DNA of 64,000 bases from Sphingomonas sp. JUb134 (lineage in GTDB: Bacteria > Pseudomonadota > Alphaproteobacteria > Sphingomonadales > Sphingomonadaceae): positions 1,946,501 to 2,010,500 of the forward strand of contig NZ_SLYP02000001.1 of assembly GCF_004341505.2 (NCBI RefSeq), in the 5' to 3' direction. Under the pieces are notes generated by a model. It made no database searches. It saw only the letters and a program-made list of their open reading frames with translations, and was not told the DNA's origin. This document shows positions 34,751 to 46,402 of this stretch, piece after piece. Both the position numbers and the translations under genes were made by a program. Positions within the stretch are counted from its first letter, which is position 1. Every line of letters begins with the position of its first letter.

Positions 34751-35422
34751 TCACGTCGCCGAGTAGACGGTGCAGACGCTCGGCGTCACGCCGGTAGCGC
34801 TCTGGATATCTTCGGTCCGCCGTTCGCGGACGGAGAAGGCCGTCTCTGAGCGAAGGACCATCGGTCCGAACAATGTCTCCGAAACAATGGGCTTATAGCG
34901 GTAAGTCACTTCGGCCAGGATCAGGTTGGTGGTGCTGCTGGCGGCAATCGAACGCGTGCTGCTCCCGATGAACTTCAGGCTGCCCGTAGTCTTGCCCGTT
35001 CCTTCCCTGCCGTAGCGCGGTTGGGACTCGGCGGTGTTCAGTGCCCCGGTGCATCGTTGCCAGCGGATCCATTGGCCTGCTTGGCTGCCGCTGAGCCCGT
35101 TTGGGGACACGCTGGAAACGACGACGCGCCCGCGCGGGCCGAAGTCGATCCCGCCGCCAAGCAGGTTGGCGCCGAGCAGCAGCTCATTGACATCGCGTTC
35201 ATCGATATCGTCGCGGACGCGCGCCGCATTGTCGGCGATCGTGCTGGCGATCTGGTTCACCCGCATCTTAGCAATCGCGAGATTCGCAGTCTCCACGCCA
35301 TAGAGGGTGACCGTCAGCAGCAAGGGCAGCGACAGCGCGAACTCCAGGAGCGCTACGCCGCGGACGTCGGCCGCGACAGCGGCGGGAGTGTGCCGCGGTT
35401 TCCGGGATGGCGTCAGTCGCAT
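34751..35422 (-). CDS. TadE-like pseudopilin-family protein (second copy)
   Basis: 223 residues. A basic N-terminus (MRLTPSRKPRH) leads into the TadE hydrophobic helix GVALLEFALSLPLLLTVTLYG, with the conserved Glu in LEFAL used by prepilin-type processing relatives. The rest is an extracytoplasmic domain ending in VCTVYSAT, with two Cys that may pair. Its start overlaps the end of the upstream TadE gene by ten bases. It is the last of three genes in the order tadG, tadE, tadE-like. Confidence 0.8.
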   Translation of the reverse strand: MRLTPSRKPRHTPAAVAADVRGVALLEFALSLPLLLTVTLYGVETANLAIAKMRVNQIASTIADNAARVRDDIDERDVNELLLGANLLGGGIDFGPRGRVVVSSVSPNGLSGSQAGQWIRWQRCTGALNTAESQPRYGREGTGKTTGSLKFIGSSTRSIAASSTTNLILAEVTYRYKPIVSETLFGPMVLRSETAFSVRERRTEDIQSATGVTPSVCTVYSAT

Positions 35423-36000
35423 CGGATGGTTGCCGCAGCGCGCGAGGTGAAGGGCTGGTTGCGCAGGGCGATCGTCGCCGAGACCGATCGCCTGCCTACC
35501 CAGCTGGCGAAACGGGAGATCGGCGTCAGGTTCGGATAATTGGCGGTAACCTTGTAGTAGGTGATATCGTCTGCGGTTCCCAAGCCCGCGGAGCCCAAGG
35601 ACGTGTCATACTGGCCATTGTTGTTGGCGTCTTCGTAGCAATCACCCTTATTGTACACCGTCTTCGGATCCGTATCCTGAGTGATCTTTTCTGCGGACCC
35701 GACATTGGAGAAGTTGTAATAGCTTCGGGTCTCAACCGAGATGTATTGTCGATCCACGACTTGCCCGACCTCGTCCTTGATCATCTTCTCCACGTCGGCG
35801 GAGGTCCGGCCGCCAACGGTCGCCAGGCGAGCGGCCTTGGTCATCGCCCCTTGTACCATCGCGTTGATATAGCCCTGATACCCGAACTCGAGCGCGGCCA
35901 TCAGGACGAGCAGAAGGATCGGGGTCACCAGCGCGAACTCCACGATCGTCGCACCGCGTCGATCCGAAGCCAACGCCAGACGAGAGCGGGTCGCGCTCAC
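35413..36000 (-). CDS. TadE family pilus assembly protein
   Basis: 195 residues. The GTG at 36000 overlaps the TGA of the vWA gene (GTGA), implying coupling. RRGATIVEFALVTPILLLVLMAALEFGYQ is the TadE motif (the segment spans about residues 13-41), followed by a domain containing GGRTSADVEKMIKDEV and a Cys/Asp-rich loop GDCYEDANNNGQYD. A longer frame upstream to 36183 overlaps the vWA gene and has no start signal. Confidence 0.82.
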   Translation of the reverse strand: MSATRSRLALASDRRGATIVEFALVTPILLLVLMAALEFGYQGYINAMVQGAMTKAARLATVGGRTSADVEKMIKDEVGQVVDRQYISVETRSYYNFSNVGSAEKITQDTDPKTVYNKGDCYEDANNNGQYDTSLGSAGLGTADDITYYKVTANYPNLTPISRFASWVGRRSVSATIALRNQPFTSRAAATIRCD

Positions 36001-37721
36001 TGGCTCAGCCTCAGCGATCCGATCTTCGAACCGATCTCCTGGAACTTCGCGATCAGATCTGCAGAGGTGCTGATGCCGGCCGCTTGGCTGGGCGAACTCG
36101 CGCAGTTCTGCATCTCCGAAGTGAGGGTGGTGGAGAAGGCGATCACCCACACGTCGATGTTCTGCCCCTTTGCCGCGTTGCACGCCATACGAAAGCGCTG
36201 AAGATGGCGGTTTACCTGGTTGGTGCCCGTCACTGCCGCCGAGCCGAGAACCCGCTTATCCAGGTTCTCGATGCCATAGCTGGAATATTCGTCGAGTGTC
36301 GGCGAGAGATCACCGTCCGTCATGAATATGAGGTACTTCCGCACGGAAAAACCGCGGATCTTCGAGGGATTGTCCGCAGTGAACTGATCGTTGGTCTCCG
36401 CAGGCCCCGCGAAAATGCCTTCCGACGCGATGAACCGAGCACCCCAGATCATGCCGATGTCGTGATAGGTCGATCCTAGAGGCTTCAAGTTGGCCAGATA
36501 GTTCGTGAACCCTTGCTTGTTATTGTAATATTCGGTGAGGCGGCTCGCCTCGCTCGCACAATAGTCACTTCTGGTTCGCTGCGCCGTCGCGTCTCTGCCG
36601 AATTCCACTTCCGGCCACCAAGGTCCCCAACGGCTGTCATCCGAGTTCGGAATGCGTGTGACGTCGAGATCCCAAGCATCCGCCGGCGCGGTGGTACCGC
36701 TTCCGCCGTTGATTGTGACGTTGTTCGTCTTGCGCTCCTCGATGCAGCCGGCCCAGCGTGCCGTGCTGCCGTTCGTCTGCGTCGGAACGGTAACCGTAGC
36801 GCCGGTAACATATCTGGAGACGTCGACCGGATACTGGCCGTAGGACCAGGCCCCTCCCGTCACCTCCTGGTACGTGCAGTATCCGAGAGACAAGAAAAAG
36901 CGGCTCCACGTCCCGCCCAGGGCGGCACAGTCCGACTCCGACCTGAACGAAGTTGTTGTTCGGGTGGTGGGCACCCATACCCGTGTCTGATACGGGTATG
37001 TTGGACCGCGGATATAGTCCGGGTTCTTAGCGTACAGAATCCTTCCGACGTTAACCGTTCCGTTATACGGCACAAATCCATAGCGCAGCCGCAGGCTGTT
37101 CGCATGCAGTTGGTTCTGCGCGCCCGCCAGGGTATCGTATAGGGATGTTGCGGCCGAGCGTAGTGCGGCCATCTTGGACCCCGGTTGCTCGACTTCGTTG
37201 CACGCGCCGGCTTGGCCCGGGGGACAGTTCATGGAACCGGACATGTCGAGCACCAGCATGATGTCGGTCGAGACGAAGTCCTGCGTCGCCGAACAACTCG
37301 CCGAGAGCGCCATCGTCTTGAAGCCGAGAATGCCCATAATAGCCGTCGGGATCGTCGTACTGGCCGTCATCCGCACCGTGCCCAGCTTCGGAACGGTCAC
37401 CACAGGCGTGAAGGCTGCCGCGTCGTACGTTCCCTGCGGGAAGTTGAAATTGAAGTACGCCTTGGCTTCGTTGTTCACTGCGTCCGTCAGCTGGGAGCCG
37501 CTGAGCAGCCGCCGGGCAGCGAGCACTCCGGCATCGCATGCTTGTTGCAACTGGTCCTGCGCCATATAGCCGCGAGCCATGTCGACCCCCGACCCGATCA
37601 TCGCCATCAAGGGAATCAGGGCGGCGGCGACCAGCATCAGCGTGTTGCCGCGAACGTCCCGGGCGAGCGCGCTCAGGAACGGCCGCGCACCTGCACGCCG
37701 CTTGGGCAATCGCTTCTTCAT
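35997..37721 (-). CDS. TadG-like protein with von Willebrand factor A domain
   Basis: 574 residues. The N-terminal basic segment and TadG/Flp-associated helix (NTLMLVAAALIPLMAMIGSG) are followed by a QACDAGVLAARRLL stretch and a vWA domain whose MIDAS reads DMSGSMN, with later Ser/Thr/Asp ligands (FMTDGDL). The domain carries long insertions rich in Tyr, Trp and Cys. TadG anchors or scaffolds Tad pili at the envelope. No tadA, tadB, tadC, rcpA or flp gene is adjacent, so this is a detached TadG-TadE-TadE unit. Confidence 0.85.
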   Translation of the reverse strand: MKKRLPKRRAGARPFLSALARDVRGNTLMLVAAALIPLMAMIGSGVDMARGYMAQDQLQQACDAGVLAARRLLSGSQLTDAVNNEAKAYFNFNFPQGTYDAAAFTPVVTVPKLGTVRMTASTTIPTAIMGILGFKTMALSASCSATQDFVSTDIMLVLDMSGSMNCPPGQAGACNEVEQPGSKMAALRSAATSLYDTLAGAQNQLHANSLRLRYGFVPYNGTVNVGRILYAKNPDYIRGPTYPYQTRVWVPTTRTTTSFRSESDCAALGGTWSRFFLSLGYCTYQEVTGGAWSYGQYPVDVSRYVTGATVTVPTQTNGSTARWAGCIEERKTNNVTINGGSGTTAPADAWDLDVTRIPNSDDSRWGPWWPEVEFGRDATAQRTRSDYCASEASRLTEYYNNKQGFTNYLANLKPLGSTYHDIGMIWGARFIASEGIFAGPAETNDQFTADNPSKIRGFSVRKYLIFMTDGDLSPTLDEYSSYGIENLDKRVLGSAAVTGTNQVNRHLQRFRMACNAAKGQNIDVWVIAFSTTLTSEMQNCASSPSQAAGISTSADLIAKFQEIGSKIGSLRLSQ

Positions 37722-37834
37722 TTCAGTGCCTTGGGACCATGACGTTCGACAGTCTCCTATGGTTCGCAGAGGGATAAGCTTGGTTGAACCATCATGGTTG
37801 ATTTGATGTTTACCCGTTTGCCGGGGGTGGATGC

Positions 37835-38503
37835 GTGACCGGCAACAATCCCGAACATGCTGTTCTTCTTTCCTACGCCCCGGCGAAGGGACGACCAGCG
37901 CTTGCGGCTGCTCTGGCCTTGGACGCAGCGCTTGCAGAGGTGCTGCGCTCTACGAGCGAGCCTGTGCTGGGTCAGATCCGCCTGCGCTGGTGGGATGATG
38001 CCTTGCGCGCGCTAGATGACGGTCCTGCGCCTGCCGTCCCCGTCCTGACGGACCTTGCCCGGGCGTTCGCCGGCACCGGGGTTCGCCCGTCGATGCTCAG
38101 TGGGATGACGGATGGGTGGAGCATGTTGCTGGAGGAGGAGGCGTTCGACGCGGAAACGCTGGATCGGCAGGGGCGGCTGCGCGGCGGAACCCTGTTCGAG
38201 GCGTGCGGGCAGATGTTCGGAGCGCAACCAGATGACCCGTTGATCGAAGCCGGTATTGGCTGGGCTCTCGCAGACCTGGCCAGACACGTCCGTGAGCCGG
38301 CGCTGGCAACCATGGCGGCGGCGCGTGCGCGGGTGCTGCTGGACCAGGCGCTGGGCATGCGATGGAGCAGCGCCGCCCGCAGTCTTGGGGCGGCAGCCCA
38401 TTTCGCCCGAATGGACCTGGATGTGCCGCTCGATGCTCCATTGCCGTCCGGCTCGCCGCGCCGCCTCTCGCGGGTGCTGTGGCATCGGTTAACCGGACGT
38501 TAG
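37835..38503 (+). CDS. Squalene/phytoene synthase-like family protein
   Basis: 222 residues, GTG start at 37835. The visible core resembles the trans-isoprenyl diphosphate synthase fold of squalene/phytoene synthases: VLGQIRLRWWDDALRAL near residue 50 and GTLFEACGQMFGAQ in the middle. The classical paired DxxxD substrate-binding motifs are not intact and the protein is shorter than true phytoene synthases. It fits the NDUFAF6-like subgroup often annotated as phytoene synthase in proteobacteria. Enzymatic activity is doubtful. Confidence 0.7.
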   Translation: MTGNNPEHAVLLSYAPAKGRPALAAALALDAALAEVLRSTSEPVLGQIRLRWWDDALRALDDGPAPAVPVLTDLARAFAGTGVRPSMLSGMTDGWSMLLEEEAFDAETLDRQGRLRGGTLFEACGQMFGAQPDDPLIEAGIGWALADLARHVREPALATMAAARARVLLDQALGMRWSSAARSLGAAAHFARMDLDVPLDAPLPSGSPRRLSRVLWHRLTGR

Positions 38504-38565
38504 GGCTATTCGCCGCCTGCAGCTTGCGATAGCCTGCGCTCCGGCACAGCGGGGCGGGGGCAGGC

Positions 38566-39027
38566 ATGTGGCGGTACGGGGCGGGGGTCTTGTCGGCGTT
38601 GCTTCTGGCGGGGGGCGGCGTGATCCTGTTCCGTGGCACCGCGCAGACGGAGGCGCCGTTGCCGCAGCCAAAGGCGCCGCCCGTCGGCATGGCACCGCTG
38701 CCCCCGGTACCCGTCACGATACCCAGCGCCCCCGAACGTACCCGCGAGCAGAAGCGCTTCGATCGCTATGACAAGGACCGGGACGGCAGCATCACGCGCG
38801 ACGAATATCTCGCCAGCCGGCGCAAGGCTTATGCCAAGCTCGACACGAACCGCGACGGCCAGCTCTCGTTCGACGAATGGGCGGTCGCCACCACGACCAA
38901 GTTCGCCAAGGCAGATGCGGATCAATCGATCGCGCTGAACCCGGCGGAGTTCGCGACCACCGCGATCCCGCGCAAGCCTGCCGCGCGCTGCGCCTGTCCA
39001 GCCCCGCGCGCGGAGGCAGAGGACTAG
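38566..39027 (+). CDS. EF-hand calcium-binding protein, membrane-anchored or secreted
   Basis: 153 residues. An N-terminal signal or anchor ([18 protein letters not shown]) is followed by a Pro-rich linker and a pair of EF-hand loops: [12 protein letters not shown] and [12 protein letters not shown], both with proper Ca2+ ligands at positions 1, 3, 5 and 12. A third degenerate loop ([12 protein letters not shown]) follows. The C-terminus is Cys-containing (RCACPAPR). Its TAG stop overlaps the TAG of the convergent trmFO by four bases. Confidence 0.8.
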   Translation: MWRYGAGVLSALLLAGGGVILFRGTAQTEAPLPQPKAPPVGMAPLPPVPVTIPSAPERTREQKRFDRYDKDRDGSITRDEYLASRRKAYAKLDTNRDGQLSFDEWAVATTTKFAKADADQSIALNPAEFATTAIPRKPAARCACPAPRAEAED

Positions 39028-40340
39028 GCGGGCATCCAGTCCGCAAGCGCAGCACGGGCACGCGCGGTGTACATCTTCTTGCGATCGGCCTTCTTCGTGC
39101 GGCCCTCGATCGGCGGGAACAGGCCGAAATTGACGTTCATCGGCTGATAGGTCTCCGCCTCGGCGCCGCCGGTGATGTGGCCGAGCAGCGCGCCCAGCGC
39201 CGTCTCGGGCGGGGGCGGCGGAAGGTCCTTGCCGGCAAGTTCGGCCGCCGCGAAGCGGCCGGCCATCAGGCCGATCGCGGCACTCTCGACATAGCCTTCG
39301 CAGCCGGTGATCTGCCCCGCGAAGCGCAGGTGCGGCCGTGCCTTCAGCCGAAGGGTCGGATCGAGCAGTTCGGGCGAGCGGATGAAGGTGTTGCGGTGCA
39401 ACCCGCCCAGCCGCGCGAACTCGGCCTTTTCCAGGCCCGGGATGGTGCGGAACAACCGAACCTGCTCGGCATGCTTGAGCTTGGTCTGGAAGCCCACCAT
39501 GTTCCACAGCGTCCCCTGGGCATTGTCCTGGCGCAGCTGCACAACGGCATAGGGCCAGCGGCCGGTACGCGGATTGTCGAGCCCGACCGGCTTCATCGGG
39601 CCGTAGCGCAGCGTGTCGACGCCGCGCTCGGCCATGACCTCGATCGGCATGCACCCTTCGAAATAGGGGACGTTCTCCCACTCACGATACTCGGTCTTCT
39701 CGCCCGCGAGCAGCCCGGCGTGGAAGGCGAGGTACTGGTCCTTGTCCATCGGGCAGTTGATGTAGTCCTTGCCACCCTTGTCCCAGCGCGCGGCCATCCA
39801 CGCAACGTCCATGTCGACGCTGTCGAAGTGGACGATCGGCGCGATCGCGTCGAAGAAGGCGAGGGCGTCGCTGCCGGTGGCGCCGCCGATGCTCTCGGCC
39901 AGCGCGGGTGCGGTCAGCGGGCCGGTGGCGATGATCGTCGGACCCTCCGCGGGAAGGATGTCGACCCGCTCGCGAACGATCGTGATGTTGGGGTGCGCCT
40001 CCAGTGCGGCGGTGACCCCGGCGGAGAAGCCCTCGCGGTCCACCGCCAAAGCCGAACCTGCGGGCACGCGGTGTTCGTCGCCCTTCGTCATGATCAGCGA
40101 TCCCAGAGCCCGCATCTCGGCGTGAAGCAGCCCGACCGCGTTGCTTTCTGCATCGTCGGAGCGGAAGCTGTTGGAGCAGACGAGCTCGGCCAGCCCATCG
40201 CCCTGGTGCGCGGGCGTGCAGTCGCCGCTGCCGCGCATCTCCGAAAGCCTCACGCGAAAGCCCGCCTGCGCCAGCTGCCAGGCTGCCTCGGACCCGGCGA
40301 GACCGCCGCCGATGATGTGAATCTGGTGGGAATGCGTCAC
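39024..40340 (-). CDS. trmFO: Methylenetetrahydrofolate-tRNA-(uracil-5-)-methyltransferase TrmFO
   Basis: 438 residues from the GTG at 40340. It makes ribothymidine at tRNA position 54 using FAD and methylenetetrahydrofolate. Diagnostic segments are the FAD-binding [36 protein letters not shown] (active-site Cys region), [41 protein letters not shown] and [19 protein letters not shown]. The open frame continues far upstream, but those codons are antisense to the DUF488 gene and lack family similarity. Confidence 0.96.
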   Translation of the reverse strand: MTHSHQIHIIGGGLAGSEAAWQLAQAGFRVRLSEMRGSGDCTPAHQGDGLAELVCSNSFRSDDAESNAVGLLHAEMRALGSLIMTKGDEHRVPAGSALAVDREGFSAGVTAALEAHPNITIVRERVDILPAEGPTIIATGPLTAPALAESIGGATGSDALAFFDAIAPIVHFDSVDMDVAWMAARWDKGGKDYINCPMDKDQYLAFHAGLLAGEKTEYREWENVPYFEGCMPIEVMAERGVDTLRYGPMKPVGLDNPRTGRWPYAVVQLRQDNAQGTLWNMVGFQTKLKHAEQVRLFRTIPGLEKAEFARLGGLHRNTFIRSPELLDPTLRLKARPHLRFAGQITGCEGYVESAAIGLMAGRFAAAELAGKDLPPPPPETALGALLGHITGGAEAETYQPMNVNFGLFPPIEGRTKKADRKKMYTARARAALADWMPA

Positions 40341-40444
40341 GAACGTCTCGAAAGCTGCTAGGAGAGGGAGGGCGGCATGCGCCGCGATCGAAGGCTGCCT
40401 AGCCGATCCAGGAGCGGGTGCACAGCCGCAACGAAGGACATGCC

Positions 40445-40889
40445 ATGCCGGATGCGCCGCAGACGATCTACACCATCGGCTATGAAGCGACGACCATGGC
40501 GGACTTCCTTGCCGCCCTGCAGCGCGCAGGCGTCCGACGGGTAATCGACGTGCGCGCGCTTCCGCTGTCGCGCCGTCCCGGCTTCTCCAAATCTTCGCTT
40601 GCCGCGCATCTCGCGGAGGTCGGGATCGAGTACCACCACCTGAAGGCTCGGTACGCCCAAGCGCGGGCGGGACGCGGCGAAGAAGGGAGACGTGGCAACC
40701 CTCCGGGACGTGTACGCACATCAACTGGCTTTGCCCGAGGCGCAGGCGCAGGCCGCGGCGATGCTGGCGCTGGCCGCGGAGATGCCGTCGGCGCTGCTCT
40801 GCTACGAGCGCGAGCCCGGCCACTGCCACCGAACGCTGCTGCTCCAGGCGGAAGCCCCGGACGCGCGCATCGTCGATCTGGTGCCGTAG
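40445..40889 (+). pseudogene. DUF488 family gene with a frameshift near 40646
   Basis: From the ATG at 40445 the frame gives [20 protein letters not shown] and [20 protein letters not shown], classic DUF488, up to EYHHLK. It then derails into a long non-protein-like frame. In the frame shifted by one base (CTC at 40647) the family sequence resumes as [20 protein letters not shown] and runs to [16 protein letters not shown] and a stop at 40889. One extra or two missing bases at AAGGCTCGG would explain it. An alternative short start at 40692 would give only the C-terminal third. Either a true pseudogene or an assembly error. Confidence 0.75.
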
Positions 40890-41161
40890 CGTCTGGAACC
40901 AAGCCGGCGGCGGAACGTTCCGGCGCTGTGGGGGAAGTCTCATGCCATTCCCGGATGACCCGGCCGATCCGACCTCGCCTTGCGCGGGGAGGGGCAATCG
41001 CCGATCCGCCCGTGCGTCGCGATCGACAGCGATGCCGGCCATTCCCTCCAAGGGCCTTTTGCCCTAACTAAACTCAAATAAAAAGACGATCAGGAGCCGG
41101 CATGATCGGCTCCATCCAGGACAGGATCGGCGCATCGTCAAGATGCGTTCGAGAGGCAATC

Positions 41162-41392
41162 ATGACTGAAGTCGACAACAACGCGTATTTCTACGAACGC
41201 GCCGAAGCAGAACTGAAGCTGGCGCAGAATGCCGAGCATCCAGCCGTGGTGAAGGCGCACTATCTGCTTGCAGGCTATTATCTCGACCGTGTCTATGGCC
41301 CCGGCGATGCGGAGAACACGCCGGCGGTGCCGCTGCCGTCGGCAGGCGAGCCGCTGGCGCAGTCCGACGCCTCCAAGTCTCCGCCGGCCTAG
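41162..41392 (+). CDS. Small hypothetical protein
   Basis: 76 residues starting MTEVDNNAYFYERAEAELKL, preceded by GAGAGGC. An in-frame ATG at 41102 with its own AGGAG would add 20 residues and cannot be excluded. The protein has a helical AEAELKLAQNAEHPAVVKAH segment followed by YLLAGYYLDRVYG and a Pro/Ser-rich tail. The leader between 41065 and 41095 is AT-rich for this genome (AACTAAACTCAAATAAAAAG), consistent with a promoter. No function assignable. Confidence 0.65.
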   Translation: MTEVDNNAYFYERAEAELKLAQNAEHPAVVKAHYLLAGYYLDRVYGPGDAENTPAVPLPSAGEPLAQSDASKSPPA

Positions 41393-41458
41393 GGCGCTGC
41401 TGCGCTACCGGCGCCGAGTGGCTGCTCGACGCTACGAGCGCTATTCGCCCCGGTGAGG

Positions 41459-41480
41459 CTCCGGCGGATCACCGCCGGAG
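41459..41480. terminator. Hairpin between convergent genes
   Basis: A perfect nine-base-pair stem (CTCCGGCGG / CCGCCGGAG) with an ATCA loop, just past the stop of the minus-strand DUF952 gene. No clear T-run on either side. Confidence 0.5.
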
Positions 41481-41486
41481 TCGTTG

Positions 41487-41830
41487 TCAGCCGGTGACCG
41501 GCAGCCGCACGCTGCCGTCGCCTTCCCGCTCGAGCGGGGAGTAGGCGACGATCGTGTCCAAGGTCAGCTTCCCATAGAGATGCGGGAAGTCCTGACCGCC
41601 GCGGGAAGGCTCCCAGCGGATGGCGTCGCCCAGCGCCTCCAAATCCACCTCGGCGACCCACAGCCCTTCCTGACCCGCGAAGTGCTTGTCCACCGTCTCG
41701 GTCAGCTGGGCTGCCGTCGACAGGTGGATATAGCCGTCCTGCTGATCGATCGGGGCACCGGCGAAGCTGCCGGCCTCCAGTTCGGCCATCTGATCGGCCG
41801 TCAGAACCTTGAACGCGGCGTTGGGCTTGC

Positions 41831-41834
<4 letters not shown>
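41487..41834 (-). CDS. DUF952 family protein
   Basis: 115 residues. The ATG at 41834 overlaps the gyrA TGA (ATGA), so its translation is coupled to gyrase. The family pattern is intact: FKVLTADQMAELEAGSFAG, DGYIHLSTAAQLTETVDKHF, LWVAEVDLEALGDAIRWEP and FPHLYGKLTLDTIVAYSPL. DUF952 proteins are small, ART-like-fold cytoplasmic proteins of unknown function; the conserved HLS and the Arg/Glu residues hint at nucleotide chemistry. Confidence 0.88.
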
Positions 41835-44647
<2,813 letters not shown>

Positions 44648-44748
44648 GGCGTCCTGCTTTCGGGAAGATTGAAATCCGGTGCCCTGACTAGCGGGGAGAG
44701 GCTCCTATGCCAAGCCGCGCGCACGCGTGCGCGTACGCGAGGGCAGGG

Positions 44749-45447
44749 TCAGAACGGGATTTCGGCGCCGTCCCAGGCGAACAGCTTGCCGCTGTCCTTC
44801 GGCTTCAGCTCCTCGATCACGTCGAGCAACTGCATCGCGGCGCGATCGGGTGCGAACAGGCTCCCGGGTGCGACATTGCCCTGGAACGGCTTCGACAGCG
44901 CGCTGTCCACGGTGCCCGGGTGAAGCCCGACCACGATCGCGCGCGGGCTCTGCCGCTTCGCCTCGATCGCGGCGTTGCGGGTCAGCATGTTGAGCGCCGC
45001 CTTGGCCGCACGATAGCCGTGCCAACCGCCCAGGCCGTTGTCGCCGATCGAGCCGACGCGCGCGGAGAGCGCCGCCACCACCGGCTCGCCGGTCTTCGGG
45101 AGTAGCGGCAGGAAATGCTTGAGCACCAGCGCCGGCCCGATCGCGTTCACCGCATAGCTGCGCGCCAGCCACTCGGCGTCCAGTTCCTTGAAGCTGCGCT
45201 CCGGCACGCGATCGCCCTCGTGCAGCAGGCCGGTGGCGATCAGGATCAGCGAAGGGGAGGGGCCGGCCGCAACCCGCGCTGCCGCCGCCGCGATGCTGGG
45301 CTCGTCGAGAAGGTCGAGATGGTCCGCCCCGGTGCGGGAGCGGGCAAAGCCCCAGACACGGTCGTGCGCGCCTTCCTCGATCAGCGCGCGCTCGATCGCA
45401 CCGCCGATCGCCCCGGAGGCGCCGATGACGACGGCCGAGCCGCTCAT
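44749..45447 (-). CDS. SDR family oxidoreductase (CsgA-like)
   Basis: 232 residues. The ATG at 45447 overlaps the yaaA TGA (ATGA). Rossmann nucleotide-binding motif VVIGASGAIGGAIERAL lies at the N-terminus. ALSARVGSIGDN carries the catalytic Ser region and WHGYRAAKAAL is the YxxxK motif. VGLHPGTVDSALSKPF is the PG motif near the substrate loop. The subgroup with GGWHGYRASKAALN is often labelled C-factor/CsgA-like in proteobacteria. The substrate is unknown. It is co-transcribed with yaaA. Confidence 0.88.
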   Translation of the reverse strand: MSGSAVVIGASGAIGGAIERALIEEGAHDRVWGFARSRTGADHLDLLDEPSIAAAAARVAAGPSPSLILIATGLLHEGDRVPERSFKELDAEWLARSYAVNAIGPALVLKHFLPLLPKTGEPVVAALSARVGSIGDNGLGGWHGYRAAKAALNMLTRNAAIEAKRQSPRAIVVGLHPGTVDSALSKPFQGNVAPGSLFAPDRAAMQLLDVIEELKPKDSGKLFAWDGAEIPF

Positions 45448-46205
45448 GCGCGGGTAAACCGCCAGCGGGTGTCGCTGCTTTCCTGCGGATCGAATCGATA
45501 GCCGTCGCTGTCGAAGCCGCGCATCGCCTCCACCTCGGTGATCCGGTGCTCGCACATCCAACGCGCCATCATGCCGCGCGCCCGCTTGGCGTGGAAGCTC
45601 AGGAAGCGGGGGCCATTCGGACCAGGTTCGCGGAAATCGACGTCGATCACGCGGATCGTCTCCGGCAGCTTGCCGGCCACCGCCTTCCAATATTCCTGGC
45701 TGGCGAGGTTCAGGACCACGCCCGATCCCTCTGCGGCGACGTCCTCGGCGAGCAGTTCGGCGATGCGGCCCTGCCACCAGTCGTACAGCGTCTTGGCCGA
45801 GCCCGGAGCCCAGCGCGTGCCCATCTCGAGCCGGTAGGGGCGCATGGCGTCGAGCGGGCGCAACAGGCCGTACAGGCCCGACAGGATGCGCAGGTGGTCC
45901 TGCGCGAAGTCGATCGCGGGCGCGTCCAGCGTCGTCACCTCGAAGCCGGTGTAGACGTCCCCGGCGAAGGCATGGACCGCGGGGCGCTCGGGCGCCTCTG
46001 CGAAGTCGCGGAAGCGGGCCGCATTCAGCTCCGCGAGCTTGGGCGAGATGTGCATCAGCTTGCCGAGCTTCTCGGCGCCAAGCGACGCGGCGCCCTCGGC
46101 AAGCGTCTGCGCTTCCTTTGCCAGGCGGGGCACACTGGGCGTGCTGCTGGCCGGAACGGGGGTTTCGTAATCGAGCGATTTTGCGGGAGAAACAACGGCG
46201 ATCAT
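45444..46205 (-). CDS. yaaA: Peroxide stress protein YaaA (DUF328)
   Basis: 253 residues, normal length. It starts MIAVVSPAKSLDYETPVP and has AFAGDVYTGFEVTTLD, ILSGLYGLLRPLDAMRPYRLEMG, VLNLASQEYWKAV and FLSFHAKRARGMMARWM, the YaaA consensus blocks. E. coli YaaA limits intracellular iron during hydrogen peroxide stress, and its family binds DNA with a cytosine-modifying-glycosylase-like fold. The pair yaaA-SDR is translationally coupled. Confidence 0.95.
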   Translation of the reverse strand: MIAVVSPAKSLDYETPVPASSTPSVPRLAKEAQTLAEGAASLGAEKLGKLMHISPKLAELNAARFRDFAEAPERPAVHAFAGDVYTGFEVTTLDAPAIDFAQDHLRILSGLYGLLRPLDAMRPYRLEMGTRWAPGSAKTLYDWWQGRIAELLAEDVAAEGSGVVLNLASQEYWKAVAGKLPETIRVIDVDFREPGPNGPRFLSFHAKRARGMMARWMCEHRITEVEAMRGFDSDGYRFDPQESSDTRWRFTRA

Positions 46206-46402
46206 CGCGCGGCTGCCTAGCGGGCAAGCGCGAGCGGGTCAAAAATTTCGCCCGGGCGCCCGCGCTACGGGATCGGCTCCGTTCAATTCGCGTTCACCGG
46301 GGCAAGGGCATCCGTCCGGATGGCCGCTGCGACTTGTCTGGCGTATCTGCGCAACTTACAGACGGTCCGACGCGTGTGCGCACAGCATCAGGAGAGTTCC
46401 GA

